NCBI RefSeq assembly: GCF_036014115.1
Contig: NZ_CP107913.1
Location: 1,984,001-2,048,000 of the forward strand
DNA: 64,000 nucleotides
Reading direction: 5' to 3'
Source of the DNA: Streptomyces sp. NBC_00448
Lineage (GTDB): Bacteria > Actinomycetota > Actinomycetes > Streptomycetales > Streptomycetaceae
Below the pieces are notes generated by a model. The model saw only the letters and a list, made by a program, of their open reading frames with translations, was not told the origin of the DNA and made no database searches. Below are positions 8,882 through 16,913 of this stretch, piece after piece (position 1 is the first letter of the stretch; the number at the start of each line of letters is the position of its first letter). Both the position numbers and the translations under genes were made by a program.

Positions 8882-9717
8882 TTCGGGCTCGGAGCGTGGG
8901 TGGCGAGGAAGGGCAGGAGGTGGGTGAGGGTCTGCTGCGGGTCCTCCAGCATCGGTGAGTGGCCCAGGCCGGGCAGCAGTTCGACCCGCGCGCCGGGAAC
9001 TGATGTGTAGTCGGCGGCGGAAGACGGCCGCCAGCGGTGGTCCTGCTCGCCGAAGAGCACCAGCAGCGGCTTCGCCAGGACGGCCAGTCTCGCCGGGACC
9101 GCGCGCCGCCGCAGGAACTCCTCGGCGCCCCGCCCGGTCGCGACCGTCCCGTGCAGGGTCATGGCCCGCGCGTCGTCCACGATCTGCTGCGGGATCGCGT
9201 AGCCGGGGCGGCTGAAGCCCGTGCTCAGCGCACGGCGGATCAGGCCGTCGGTGCGGACCCGCCACAGGAGCGGCCCGAGGACCGGAGCGAGCACCAGCCG
9301 CCCCGCGAACCCGTCCGAGAGGAACGCGTCGAGCCGGGGCCCGGTGTCGATCAGCGCCAACGCGGCCACCAGGCCGGGCCGTTCGTCGGCGAGCGCGGTC
9401 ACCACCAGGCCGCCGGTCGAGTGGCCGATCCCGACGGCCCGCCGCACGCCGAGCCGGTCCAGTACCGCGCCGACCCGCCGCGCGTGCTCGGGTATCCGGT
9501 AGCCGGGTCCCTCCGGCGCGGCCGAACGGCCGTGGCCGAGCAGGTCGATCCGGACGACGTGGTACGCGCGGGCCAGTTCCGGCGCGATCGCGTCCCACCA
9601 GTGCGCCGACGCGGCGAGCCCGTGCACGAGCACGAGTGCCGGGGCGTCGCGGGGGCCGTCCTGCCGTACATGGAGGTCCCCTCCTTCGACGGGGAAGAGC
9701 AGGTCCTCAGTGGTCAT
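8878..9717 (-). CDS. Alpha/beta hydrolase
   Basis: A 279-aa cytoplasmic alpha/beta-fold hydrolase. Visible features are the oxyanion strand LVLVHGLAASAHWW, nucleophile elbow GHSTGG (Ser), the acid in FGEQDH and the catalytic His in LPGLGHSPM. Residues in between form a short helical cap. The substrate (ester, lactone or epoxide) cannot be told. I start at ATG 9717 (MTTEDLLFP), since the longer frame adds unlike residues. It is divergent from the AraC gene at 9796 (78 bases) and may be controlled by it. Confidence 0.85.
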   Translation of the reverse strand: MTTEDLLFPVEGGDLHVRQDGPRDAPALVLVHGLAASAHWWDAIAPELARAYHVVRIDLLGHGRSAAPEGPGYRIPEHARRVGAVLDRLGVRRAVGIGHSTGGLVVTALADERPGLVAALALIDTGPRLDAFLSDGFAGRLVLAPVLGPLLWRVRTDGLIRRALSTGFSRPGYAIPQQIVDDARAMTLHGTVATGRGAEEFLRRRAVPARLAVLAKPLLVLFGEQDHRWRPSSAADYTSVPGARVELLPGLGHSPMLEDPQQTLTHLLPFLATHAPSPN

Positions 9718-9795
9718 GGGCCGACTGTGCCGCCCCCGCACCCCCTACGTCTTGGACGAATGTTCCGGCCCGCCGGGGCGGCCTAGCATGGACGT

Positions 9796-10701
9796 ATGCG
9801 GTCCGGGGGGTACGAAAGCGGGTCCGGCGGCACGTCCGGAAACGGGGACGGCCGCGCGTCCGGGAGCAGGTACGGCAGCGCGTCCGTGTGGGATGTCGTC
9901 GGCCCGGCGCGGCGCGGCCGGCTGGCGGGGGTCGGCATGGCCGGCTTCCGGGACGGCGGCACGGCCTCGGTCGGCCAGCGGGTGATCCCGCACCCGTCGG
10001 TGATGCTGGCGGTGGAGTTCGGCGCGGGCTCGCCGATCGTGGCCGACGCGGCCGGGCGGCGGCAGCGGGGAAGCCTGGTCGCCGGCCCCGGGCTGGGGTC
10101 CGGCGGGGCCGTGTGGGTGCGGGGCAAGGACGTCGAGTGCCTGCAGATCCGCCTCTCGCCGCCGGTCGTCCGTACCCTGCTCGGCGTGTCCCCGGCCGAC
10201 CTCGACGGCTTCGTGGCCCTCGACGACGTGTGGGGCCGGGCGGCGACGGCACGCGTGCGCGAGCGGTTGAGCGAGGCCGCATCCTGGGAGCAGCGCTTCG
10301 CGTTGGCCGAGGAACTGCTCGAACGCGGCCGCGGCGCACGGGCGCCGGTCGACCCGGAGGTGGCGTGGGCGTGGCGGCGGATCGTCGCCGGCGGCGGCAC
10401 CGTACGCGTCGAGCGGCTGGCGGGCGAGGTCGGCTGGAGCCGCAAGCGGCTGTGGTCCCGGTTCCGTGCGCAGCTCGGGCTGCCGCCGAAGCGCGCGGCG
10501 CGGCTGGTCCGCTTCGACCGGGCGGTGCACCGCCTGGTCGCCGGGGAGGCCGCGGCCGGGGTCGCGGCCGAGTGCGGCTACACCGACCAGCCCCACCTCC
10601 ACCGCGACGTCATGGCGTTCGCCGGGGTCACCCCGTCGGCCGTGACCCGCGAGTCGTGGCTGGCCGTGGACGATGTCGCCTGGCCCACCCCCACCCGCTG
10701 A
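9796..10701 (+). CDS. AraC family transcriptional regulator
   Basis: A 301-aa regulator. The N-terminal ~30 residues are Gly/Ser-rich and probably unstructured; a sensor domain follows; two helix-turn-helix units occupy roughly the last 100 residues, recognised by RLAGEVGWSRKRLWSRFRAQLG and the second motif AAECGYTDQPHLHRDVMAFAGVTP. TAGCAT lies 6 bases before the ATG, so the transcript is probably leaderless. Its divergent neighbour, the alpha/beta hydrolase, is the most likely target. Confidence 0.88.
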   Translation: MRSGGYESGSGGTSGNGDGRASGSRYGSASVWDVVGPARRGRLAGVGMAGFRDGGTASVGQRVIPHPSVMLAVEFGAGSPIVADAAGRRQRGSLVAGPGLGSGGAVWVRGKDVECLQIRLSPPVVRTLLGVSPADLDGFVALDDVWGRAATARVRERLSEAASWEQRFALAEELLERGRGARAPVDPEVAWAWRRIVAGGGTVRVERLAGEVGWSRKRLWSRFRAQLGLPPKRAARLVRFDRAVHRLVAGEAAAGVAAECGYTDQPHLHRDVMAFAGVTPSAVTRESWLAVDDVAWPTPTR

Positions 10702-10721
10702 CCACCCGCTGGCCGGCCCCG

Positions 10722-11087
10722 TCAGCCCTCGGGGGTGACGAACTCGGGCTGGTCGAGGATACGGAGCCAGCTGCCGTCGGGCTGGCGCCGGACCACCTGG
10801 GCGCGGGCGCCGGCCCCGTCCCGAGGGGCCGTGGAGGTGAGCGCGACATCCCCGTTGACGAGCGTCGGCAGCGGCTGCTCGGGCGCGAAGTGCGGCCGGT
10901 TCGCCAGTACCTTCGCCCAGAGCGCCCTGATCGCCTCGCGTCCGACGGTCTGCCCGCCGGGCGGATACGCCAGCACCGCGTCCTGCGCGTAGAGCGCGGC
11001 GACCCCGTCCGCGTCACCGGCGTTGGACCGTTCGACGAACAGGCGGGTGATGTCCTCGGGGCGCATGGCCTTGGCGTACTCCGGCAT
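10722..11087 (-). CDS. SnoaL/NTF2-like protein, SgcJ/EcaC type
   Basis: A 121-aa cone-shaped NTF2-like fold protein. The opening ITRLFVERSNAGDADGVAAL, then YAQDAVLAYPPGGQTVGREAI, is typical of SgcJ/EcaC/SnoaL-like small enzymes or binding proteins. The ATG is chosen for GAGGAG 7 bases upstream. It is divergent from the LysR gene, whose probable operator at 11181-11198 lies between them, so it is likely LysR-regulated. Members of this fold do many things; no reaction is assigned. Confidence 0.75.
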   Translation of the reverse strand: MPEYAKAMRPEDITRLFVERSNAGDADGVAALYAQDAVLAYPPGGQTVGREAIRALWAKVLANRPHFAPEQPLPTLVNGDVALTSTAPRDGAGARAQVVRRQPDGSWLRILDQPEFVTPEG

Positions 11088-11180
11088 GGCGTTCTCCTCT
11101 CGTACGGCTGCTGCTCGTGGTTCCGCTTCCGTGTCCGCCTCCCAGCGTGGTCCGGCCACGGCCAGAAGTCCAACACATGG

Positions 11181-11198
11181 TTCTGATGCGAGTTAGAA
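11181..11198. promoter_or_regulatory. Putative LysR operator overlapping the regulator's -10
   Basis: Arms TTCTGA and TTAGAA flank TGCGAG with one mismatch, giving a near-palindrome of LysR T-N11-A size. TAGAAT (11194-11199) is a -10-like box 8 bases before the lysR ATG, so binding here would give autoregulation and control of the divergent NTF2-like gene. Confidence 0.5.
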
Positions 11199-11207
11199 TC
11201 AGCAGTC

Positions 11208-12083
11208 ATGGATCTGAGGCAGCTGGAGTACTTCGTCGCGGTCGCGGAGGAGCAGAACTTCACGCGGGCCGCGGAGCGAGTCCACATCAGCCAGTCCGGG
11301 GTGAGCGCGCAGGTCCGCCGCCTGGAGCAGGAGTTGGGCGCGGAGCTGTTCGACCGTTCCGCGCGCGCCGTGACACTCACGGTCGCGGGCAAGGCCGCGC
11401 TCGCACACGCGCGGGCCGCCCTCGCGGCCGTCGGCGCCGTGACGCAGGCGGTCGGCGAGGTCACGGAGGTGATCCGCGGGCGGCTCGCGGTGGGGATGGT
11501 CATCGGCTGCACCCTCACCCCGCTGTTCGACGCGCTCGCCGGTTTCCATCGCGCGCACCCGGGCGTCGAGATCGCGCTGCTGGAGGAGAACTCCGAGCGG
11601 CTGGTCGAGCAGGTGCGGTCCGGCGCGCTCGACCTCGCGCTGGTGGGGACGGCGAGCGCCGTGCCCGACGGGTTGGAGGCGCTCACCCTGATCAGCGAGC
11701 GACTGGTCGCCGCCGTACCGTCCGACCACCCGCTGGCCGGGCGGCGGCGGCTCGCGCTGCGCGACGTCACCGCGTACCCGATCATCTGCATGCCGCCCGG
11801 GACCGGGCTGCGGACCGTCTTCGACCGGGCGTGCGCGGCGGGCGGCCTCCACCCGGTGATCGCCTTCCAGGCGAGCGCGGCCGACGCGATCGCGGACCTC
11901 GCCGCGCGCGGGCTCGGGGTGGGGGTGCTCAGCGCGTCCATGGCCGAGCGCTGTCGCGACCGGCTGGTCGCCCACCCCCTCGACGGCGCCGCCGCCCCCA
12001 CCCATCTCTCCCTCGTCTGGCGCCCGGCCCCTCCCCCCGCCCTGCGCGCCCTTCTCCCCTACACCCGGCGGGCGTTCAGCTGA
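11208..12083 (+). CDS. LysR family transcriptional regulator
   Basis: A 291-aa LysR-type protein. The winged helix is at residues 1-60 (MDLRQLEYFVAVAEEQNFTR, then QSGVSAQVRRLEQELG), followed by a linker helix and a two-lobed periplasmic-binding-like effector domain (about 90-285). The ligand is unknown. It is divergent from the NTF2-like gene and should control it through the site at 11181-11198. Its 3' end is convergent with the IMP dehydrogenase gene. Confidence 0.9.
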   Translation: MDLRQLEYFVAVAEEQNFTRAAERVHISQSGVSAQVRRLEQELGAELFDRSARAVTLTVAGKAALAHARAALAAVGAVTQAVGEVTEVIRGRLAVGMVIGCTLTPLFDALAGFHRAHPGVEIALLEENSERLVEQVRSGALDLALVGTASAVPDGLEALTLISERLVAAVPSDHPLAGRRRLALRDVTAYPIICMPPGTGLRTVFDRACAAGGLHPVIAFQASAADAIADLAARGLGVGVLSASMAERCRDRLVAHPLDGAAAPTHLSLVWRPAPPPALRALLPYTRRAFS

Positions 12084-12148
12084 CGCGCGAGCACCTGACG
12101 CGTGCCGCATGCCCGAACACCCCGCGGTCCGGGGCTTCTCGCGACCGC

Positions 12149-13645
12149 TCAGGCGATGGTCGCCGGGGTGTCCCGCAGGGTGACGCTGGCGTGGCTCTCC
12201 TGGAAGCTCTGGTCGGAGACCAGGGTCAGCCGGGCCGTGGACTGGAACTCCGGCAGCGTGGCGGAGCCGCAGGAGACCATGGTCGTCTTGAGTTTGGCGA
12301 TGGTCAGGGCGAGCCCTTCGTCGAGGTCGCCGGCGTAGGGGACGTAGCCGTCGACGCCTTCCTCGAAGATCAGCCCCTCGCCGCCCTGGCCGTAGCGCTG
12401 CCAGTTGCGGGCCCGGTTCGAGCCCTCGCCCCAGTACTCCTTCACGAAGCCGTCACGGGTGGGGAGTTTCGCGCCGGCGGCCTGGTCGAAGCGGGCGAAG
12501 TAGCGTCCCATCATGACGAAGTCCGCGCCCATCGCCAGCGCCAGGGCCACGTGGTAGTCGTGCACGAGTCCGCCGTCGGAGCAGATCGGCACATACACGC
12601 CGGTGCGGTCGCGGAAGGCGTCCCGGGCCGCGGCGACGTCCAGCACCGCGCTGGCCTGGCCGCGTCCGATGCCCTTCTGGTCGCGGGTGATGCAGATCGA
12701 GCCGCCGCCCACACCGACCTTGACGAAGTCCGCGCCGGCCTCGGCGAGGAAGGTGAAGGCTTCGCCGTCGACCACGTTGCCGCCGCCGGTCGGGATCTCC
12801 GGGTAGTGCTTCTTCACCCAGGTCAGGGCCTGCGCCTGCCAGTCGCTGAAGCCGTCGGAGGAGTCGAAGCACAGCGCGTCGGCGCCCGCTTCGAGCAGCG
12901 CGGGGACGCGCTCCTGGTAGTCGTGGGTGTTGATGCCGGCGCCCACCCGCAGCCGCTTGGCGGAGTCCACCGCCTGGTGCGGGAAGCGCTTGTTGTCGGC
13001 GTAGTCCGACCGGAACACCAGGTGCTGCAGCCGGCCCTCGTCGTCCAGCACCGGCAGGCAGTCCAGCCGCTGGTCCCACAGCCGGGCGTTGGCCTCGGAG
13101 AGCGTGATGTCGGCGGCGGCGTGCGGCAGTTCGGCGATGGCGGTCATCCGACCGCTCACCGGTCCGTCGAGGTCGTGCCGTTGCGGGTGGAAGTCGCGGG
13201 AGGTCACCAGCCCGAGCAGGCGGCCGGTGGCGGTGCCGTCGTCGGTGACCGCGGCGGTGCTGTGCCCGGTGCGGTGCATGATGGCGACCAGCTGCCTGAG
13301 GCTGTCGTCCGGGCGGACGTTGGTGTCGCTGGTGACGAACCCGGCCTTGAAGTTCTTCACCTGACGGACCGCCGCGGCCTGGTCCTGGATCGACTGGTTG
13401 TGGTGCAGGAAGCTCAGCCCGCCGTTGCGGGCGAGCGCGATCGCGAGCTCCGGGGTGCTGACCGCCTGCATGATCGCGGACGTGAACGGGGACCCCAGTT
13501 CGATCGCCGACCGCTCCCCCACGCGATGCCGCACCAGCGGCGCGGACAGGTCGACCGTCGCGGGCGAGCAGTCGGTCCGGGTCCGGTTCGGCAGCAGCAG
13601 GAACTCGTTGAACGTCCTTGAGACCTCGGCGATGATCTGTGCCAC
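12149..13645 (-). CDS. guaB: IMP dehydrogenase, divergent GGGSICITR subfamily
   Basis: A 498-aa enzyme of the IMPDH/GMPR family, predicted to oxidise IMP to XMP with NAD. The TIM barrel is interrupted by a CBS pair (about 100-215), including GHSTAAVTDDG and LDCLPVLDDEG. The catalytic loop reads VGGGSICITRDQKGIGRGQ with Cys318; ordinary IMPDH has GPGSICTTR here. DALCFDSSDG and ICSDGG fit the IMP phosphate and barrel motifs. GTG 13645 has AGGAGG 7 bases upstream. This subfamily is better known to me from Firmicutes-type sequences, so this may be a second copy beside a housekeeping guaB elsewhere; a GMP reductase activity is less likely given the CBS pair. Confidence 0.8.
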   Translation of the reverse strand: MAQIIAEVSRTFNEFLLLPNRTRTDCSPATVDLSAPLVRHRVGERSAIELGSPFTSAIMQAVSTPELAIALARNGGLSFLHHNQSIQDQAAAVRQVKNFKAGFVTSDTNVRPDDSLRQLVAIMHRTGHSTAAVTDDGTATGRLLGLVTSRDFHPQRHDLDGPVSGRMTAIAELPHAAADITLSEANARLWDQRLDCLPVLDDEGRLQHLVFRSDYADNKRFPHQAVDSAKRLRVGAGINTHDYQERVPALLEAGADALCFDSSDGFSDWQAQALTWVKKHYPEIPTGGGNVVDGEAFTFLAEAGADFVKVGVGGGSICITRDQKGIGRGQASAVLDVAAARDAFRDRTGVYVPICSDGGLVHDYHVALALAMGADFVMMGRYFARFDQAAGAKLPTRDGFVKEYWGEGSNRARNWQRYGQGGEGLIFEEGVDGYVPYAGDLDEGLALTIAKLKTTMVSCGSATLPEFQSTARLTLVSDQSFQESHASVTLRDTPATIA

Positions 13646-13771
13646 GCGTTCCTCCTGACCCGTCGGCGCGGGCCCGGCTGCCCGGCCGTGACCTGGCACC
13701 TTATCGGCTGCCCCACCCCCGCACGAATCGCCTGCCCGCACCCGCCGTCGCGGCCTGGACCGGGGCCCGGG

Positions 13772-14638
13772 TCAGGCCGGGGCGGGGGCGGCGCGGAAGG
13801 CGTCGGCGTGACGTGCGCACCAGTCGGCGAAGGTGCGGGGGCGGCGCCCGAGCAGTCGCTGGACGGTGTCCGTACGGAACCCGACCGTGTCGGCCCGCAT
13901 GAGGGCGAGGCTCTCGGCGACGGCGTCGGCCAGTGCCGGGGGCGCCCCGTGCGGGAAGCGGGACCGTACGGCCTCGGCCGGGGTGGCGGCGGCGCGGACC
14001 TCGATGGCACGGCCGACCGTACGGGAGATGACCTGGACCTGCTCGGCGACGGTGAAGGTCTCGTCACCGGTGAGGGCGTACTCCCGGCCCTGGTGGCCGG
14101 CTTCGGTCAGGGCGAGGGCGGCGACCTCGGCGATGTCCGCGGGGTCGATCGGCGCGTGGCGGCCCGGGCCGATCGGGTCCAGGACGTAGTTGCCCGCACG
14201 GAGGGTGGGGAGCCAGTCGAGCGCGTTGGTCATGAAGCCGCCGGGGCGCAGGAAGGTGGCGGGGATGCCGCAGGCGCGGACGAGCCGCTCGCGCTCGTGG
14301 TGCCAGCGCCCCATCGCGGGCATCGGGTCGAAGGCGACGTGGAACGAGGACAGGTGCACGATGTGGCGCACCCCGGCGGCCTCAGCGGCGGCGAGGGCCG
14401 CGGCGGTGTGGTCGGTGCCGATGCCCTGGGTGAGCAGGAAGACCCGGTCGACGCCGGCGAACGCGGGTGCCAGCGTGGCGGGTTCGCCCAGGTCTCCGAC
14501 CGCGCGCCCGGCGCGCTCGGGCAGTCCGGCGGCGCGTGCGGGATCGCGGACGAGGATGCGTAACTCCGCGTCCCTCGCGTCGAGTTCGCGGACGAGCTCC
14601 CGGCCGATGTTCCCGGTGGCACCGGTGACCAGTATCAT
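13772..14638 (-). CDS. NmrA-like NAD(P)-binding protein
   Basis: A 288-aa atypical short-chain dehydrogenase of the NmrA/QOR2 type. The Rossmann motif is MILVTGATGNIGRELV; HIVHLSS and later HERERLVRACGIPATFLRPGGFM match the family. No classical YxxxK is evident, so it may be a redox sensor or a quinone/NADPH-binding reductase. The ATG has GGGGAG upstream. It is divergent from the MarR gene and sits behind a near-consensus promoter at 14682-14710, a usual arrangement for a MarR-repressed stress enzyme. Confidence 0.8.
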   Translation of the reverse strand: MILVTGATGNIGRELVRELDARDAELRILVRDPARAAGLPERAGRAVGDLGEPATLAPAFAGVDRVFLLTQGIGTDHTAAALAAAEAAGVRHIVHLSSFHVAFDPMPAMGRWHHERERLVRACGIPATFLRPGGFMTNALDWLPTLRAGNYVLDPIGPGRHAPIDPADIAEVAALALTEAGHQGREYALTGDETFTVAEQVQVISRTVGRAIEVRAAATPAEAVRSRFPHGAPPALADAVAESLALMRADTVGFRTDTVQRLLGRRPRTFADWCARHADAFRAAPAPA

Positions 14639-14681
14639 CGTGGCTCCCCAAAGTCGTTTGCCGTCTAGCGAGTTCAGGAAG

Positions 14682-14710
14682 ACGTTAGCCGGTGAATGAT
14701 TAGCCGTCAA
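14682..14710 (-). promoter_or_regulatory. Vegetative-type promoter for the NmrA-like gene
   Basis: Read on the minus strand: -35 TTGACG, 17-base spacer, -10 TAACGT, about 40 bases before the ATG at 14638. The heptamer TTAGCCG occurs twice inside it in direct orientation (14685-14691 and 14700-14706), a possible binding site for the divergent MarR protein. Confidence 0.6.
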
Positions 14711-14761
14711 CTGATCTGTGTGCGACGGGCGTTGGCTCCCGCACCTCACCGAGGGGCCGCG

Positions 14762-15223
14762 ATGTCGGAGTTCCTGGACCTGCACGGCCGTACGTCGAAG
14801 GCGCTCCGGGCCCTGGCCGACGCGGCCATGCGACGCCATGGGCTGCACGTCGGGCAGAACCACCTGCTCGCCGCGTTGTGGGAGCGGGACGGCCGCACGC
14901 CCGGCGAGGTCGCCGCCGCGCTCAACGTCACGACGCCCACCGTCGTCAAGATGGCCGACCGGATGACCGCCGCCGGGCTGCTCACCCGTCGCCGTGACGA
15001 CCGCGACAACCGCCTCGTCCGCCTCTGGCTCACCGACGCGGGGCGCGCGCTGCGTGAACCGGTGGAAGCGGAACGGCGGTTGATCGAGGAGAAGGTCACC
15101 GCTGACCTCACCGAGGCCGAACGCGAAGCCCTCCTCAGCGGCCTGGCGAAGGTCCTCCGAGCGGCACGCGAGCTGTCGCGCGAGGCGGATGATCAGGACG
15201 GCGGAAGGAAGGACGGCGGCTGA
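14762..15223 (+). CDS. MarR family transcriptional regulator
   Basis: A 153-aa winged-helix dimer protein. The recognition region reads GEVAAALNVTTPTVVKMADRM with the wing LLTRRRDDRDNRLVRLWLT. MarR proteins usually repress a divergent gene until a small aromatic or oxidant binds; here that gene is the NmrA-like enzyme. The ATG at 14762 is preceded by GAGGGG. Upstream in-frame codons back to 14696 lack a ribosome site. Confidence 0.88.
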   Translation: MSEFLDLHGRTSKALRALADAAMRRHGLHVGQNHLLAALWERDGRTPGEVAAALNVTTPTVVKMADRMTAAGLLTRRRDDRDNRLVRLWLTDAGRALREPVEAERRLIEEKVTADLTEAEREALLSGLAKVLRAARELSREADDQDGGRKDGG

Positions 15224-15241
15224 CCGAAGGGCGCCTGACCC

Positions 15242-16798
15242 TCACCAGTAGGTGAGGAGGAGGTGGTTGAGGAGGAGGGCCAGGACGGCCTGGGCGGCGA
15301 GCCAGGTGCGGCGGTCGGGGGCGGGGAGGAGCGCCGCGGTGGCGGGCAGCCAGAGGGTGAAGGGCAGCCAGATCCGCTCGGTCTCCGCCTTGCTCATGCC
15401 GGAGAGGTCGGCCGCGAGGAGCGCGAGCAGCATGGCGCAGGGCAGGAGGAGGACCGGGTCGAGCCGGGAGGGCCCGGAGAAGCGGGAAGCCCGGGAGAAG
15501 CCGGTGAGCCGACCGAGCCTGGCGAGCCCAGAGGGCCGTGCGGGCTCGGAGGTGGGGCGCGGGGCGCGCAGCGCGCCCGGACCGGCGGCGAGCGCGCGGC
15601 GCAGGCCCGCGAAGGAGGCGAGGCCGGCGGCCGCGAGGACGGTGCCGAGGTCGCCGAAGAGCCAGTAGGAGTACGGCCGATCACCGCCCGCGCCCTGGTA
15701 GTAGCGGATCTTGAGCAGGCGGTAGGCGTCCCACCAGTCGAAGCCGGCCAGGGTGAAGCAGACCGGCACGACGAGGGCGCCGAGCAGGACCAGCGGGAGG
15801 GGCCGCAGGGTGCGGGTGGACCAGAGCAGGGCGACGACCGGCACGACCAGCAGGGTCAGCCCGTAGGAGAGGTAGAGCGCGAGCCCGAGCAGCAGCCCGC
15901 TGCCGAGCGCGGCGGCGGCCCGCCGGGACCGCGACCGGCCGGTGGCGGCGAGCGCCAGCAGCGCCAGCGCCCAGGCGGCGACGGCGGCGAAGTAGCCGTC
16001 CGCGGAGGCGCCGACCCACACCGCCCCGGGGGTGAGGACGAGGAAGGGCGCGGCGGTCCGCGCGGCGCGTTCCGAGCCGAGCGCGCGCAGGGCGACCAGG
16101 ACGGCGGCGGCCACCGACGCGCCCGTGGTGATGACGAACGCGCCCGCCCAGGCGCCGCCGCCCAGCCCGATCCGGTCAAGACCGACGAAGGTCATCACCG
16201 CGGCGGCCGGGTGCCCGGCGACGTGCGCGTTCCAGTTGCCGGGCGAGCCGATGAGGATGTGGTGGGTGAAGTCCCGCAGCGTGGCGCCCGCGTGGCGGAA
16301 GCGCGGCACCTCGACGAGGTACTCGTTGCGGGTGGTGAGCCGGTTCGCCACGCCGCGCCGCCACCCGTCCACGAGCGCGAGCGACCACGTCCAGGCCATG
16401 GCGGCCGCCCACGCGGCCCACGGCAGCGCCCGCCACGGCAGCCGCTCGGCGAGCCGGGGCCCGTAGCCGACCGCCAGGACGGCGACCGCGACGGCGGCGG
16501 GGGTGCCGGGGCCGACGTGCGGGTCCCAGGTGGCGAGCAGCGGCGGCCAGGGGGCGTGCAGCTTGCCGGTACGGTGCTCGATCCGGGTGCCGACGACGGC
16601 GACGACCGCGAAGAGCACGAGTCCGGCGCCGGCGGCGGCGAGGTCCCGGCGGCGCCCGGCAGCGGGCGCCGCGACCGGTCCGGCGGGGACGGCAGGGACG
16701 GCGGGGACAGCGGAAACACCGGGTTCGCCGGGTTCGCGCGGCGGTTCGGCGCCGGGCTCGTGCAGGTTGGCGGGCGTGTTGGAGGGCGTGAGGGTCAC
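15242..16798 (-). CDS. Multi-pass GT-C-like integral membrane protein
   Basis: A 518-aa membrane protein with a Pro/Val-rich N-terminus followed by about 11-12 hydrophobic helices. An early extracytoplasmic loop (THHILIGSPGNWNAHVAGHP) and the overall form resemble polyprenol-dependent GT-C glycosyltransferases, though I cannot identify the acidic catalytic pair with certainty. I start at GTG 16798 because TAGGGT lies 7 bases upstream as at many starts here; ATG 16804 would sit only one base after that box. It is divergent from the molybdopterin oxidoreductase gene, next to sugar-nucleotide genes, hinting at envelope glycan work. Confidence 0.65.
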   Translation of the reverse strand: MTLTPSNTPANLHEPGAEPPREPGEPGVSAVPAVPAVPAGPVAAPAAGRRRDLAAAGAGLVLFAVVAVVGTRIEHRTGKLHAPWPPLLATWDPHVGPGTPAAVAVAVLAVGYGPRLAERLPWRALPWAAWAAAMAWTWSLALVDGWRRGVANRLTTRNEYLVEVPRFRHAGATLRDFTHHILIGSPGNWNAHVAGHPAAAVMTFVGLDRIGLGGGAWAGAFVITTGASVAAAVLVALRALGSERAARTAAPFLVLTPGAVWVGASADGYFAAVAAWALALLALAATGRSRSRRAAAALGSGLLLGLALYLSYGLTLLVVPVVALLWSTRTLRPLPLVLLGALVVPVCFTLAGFDWWDAYRLLKIRYYQGAGGDRPYSYWLFGDLGTVLAAAGLASFAGLRRALAAGPGALRAPRPTSEPARPSGLARLGRLTGFSRASRFSGPSRLDPVLLLPCAMLLALLAADLSGMSKAETERIWLPFTLWLPATAALLPAPDRRTWLAAQAVLALLLNHLLLTYW

Positions 16799-16913
16799 CC
16801 GCATCACCCTAGGCAGCGGGACCGGTCGCGCCCCGGCCCCGCACCAGGACGTCAGACTTTCGTCATACGTCGCAGCCCCGGTTCCGGCACCGCGCGGACC
16901 TACAGTCCGGGCC

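Noticed and set aside
6247-9717. Lanthipeptide biosynthetic cluster
   Set aside because: LanC-like gene only; no dehydratase, precursor or transporter in the neighbourhood.
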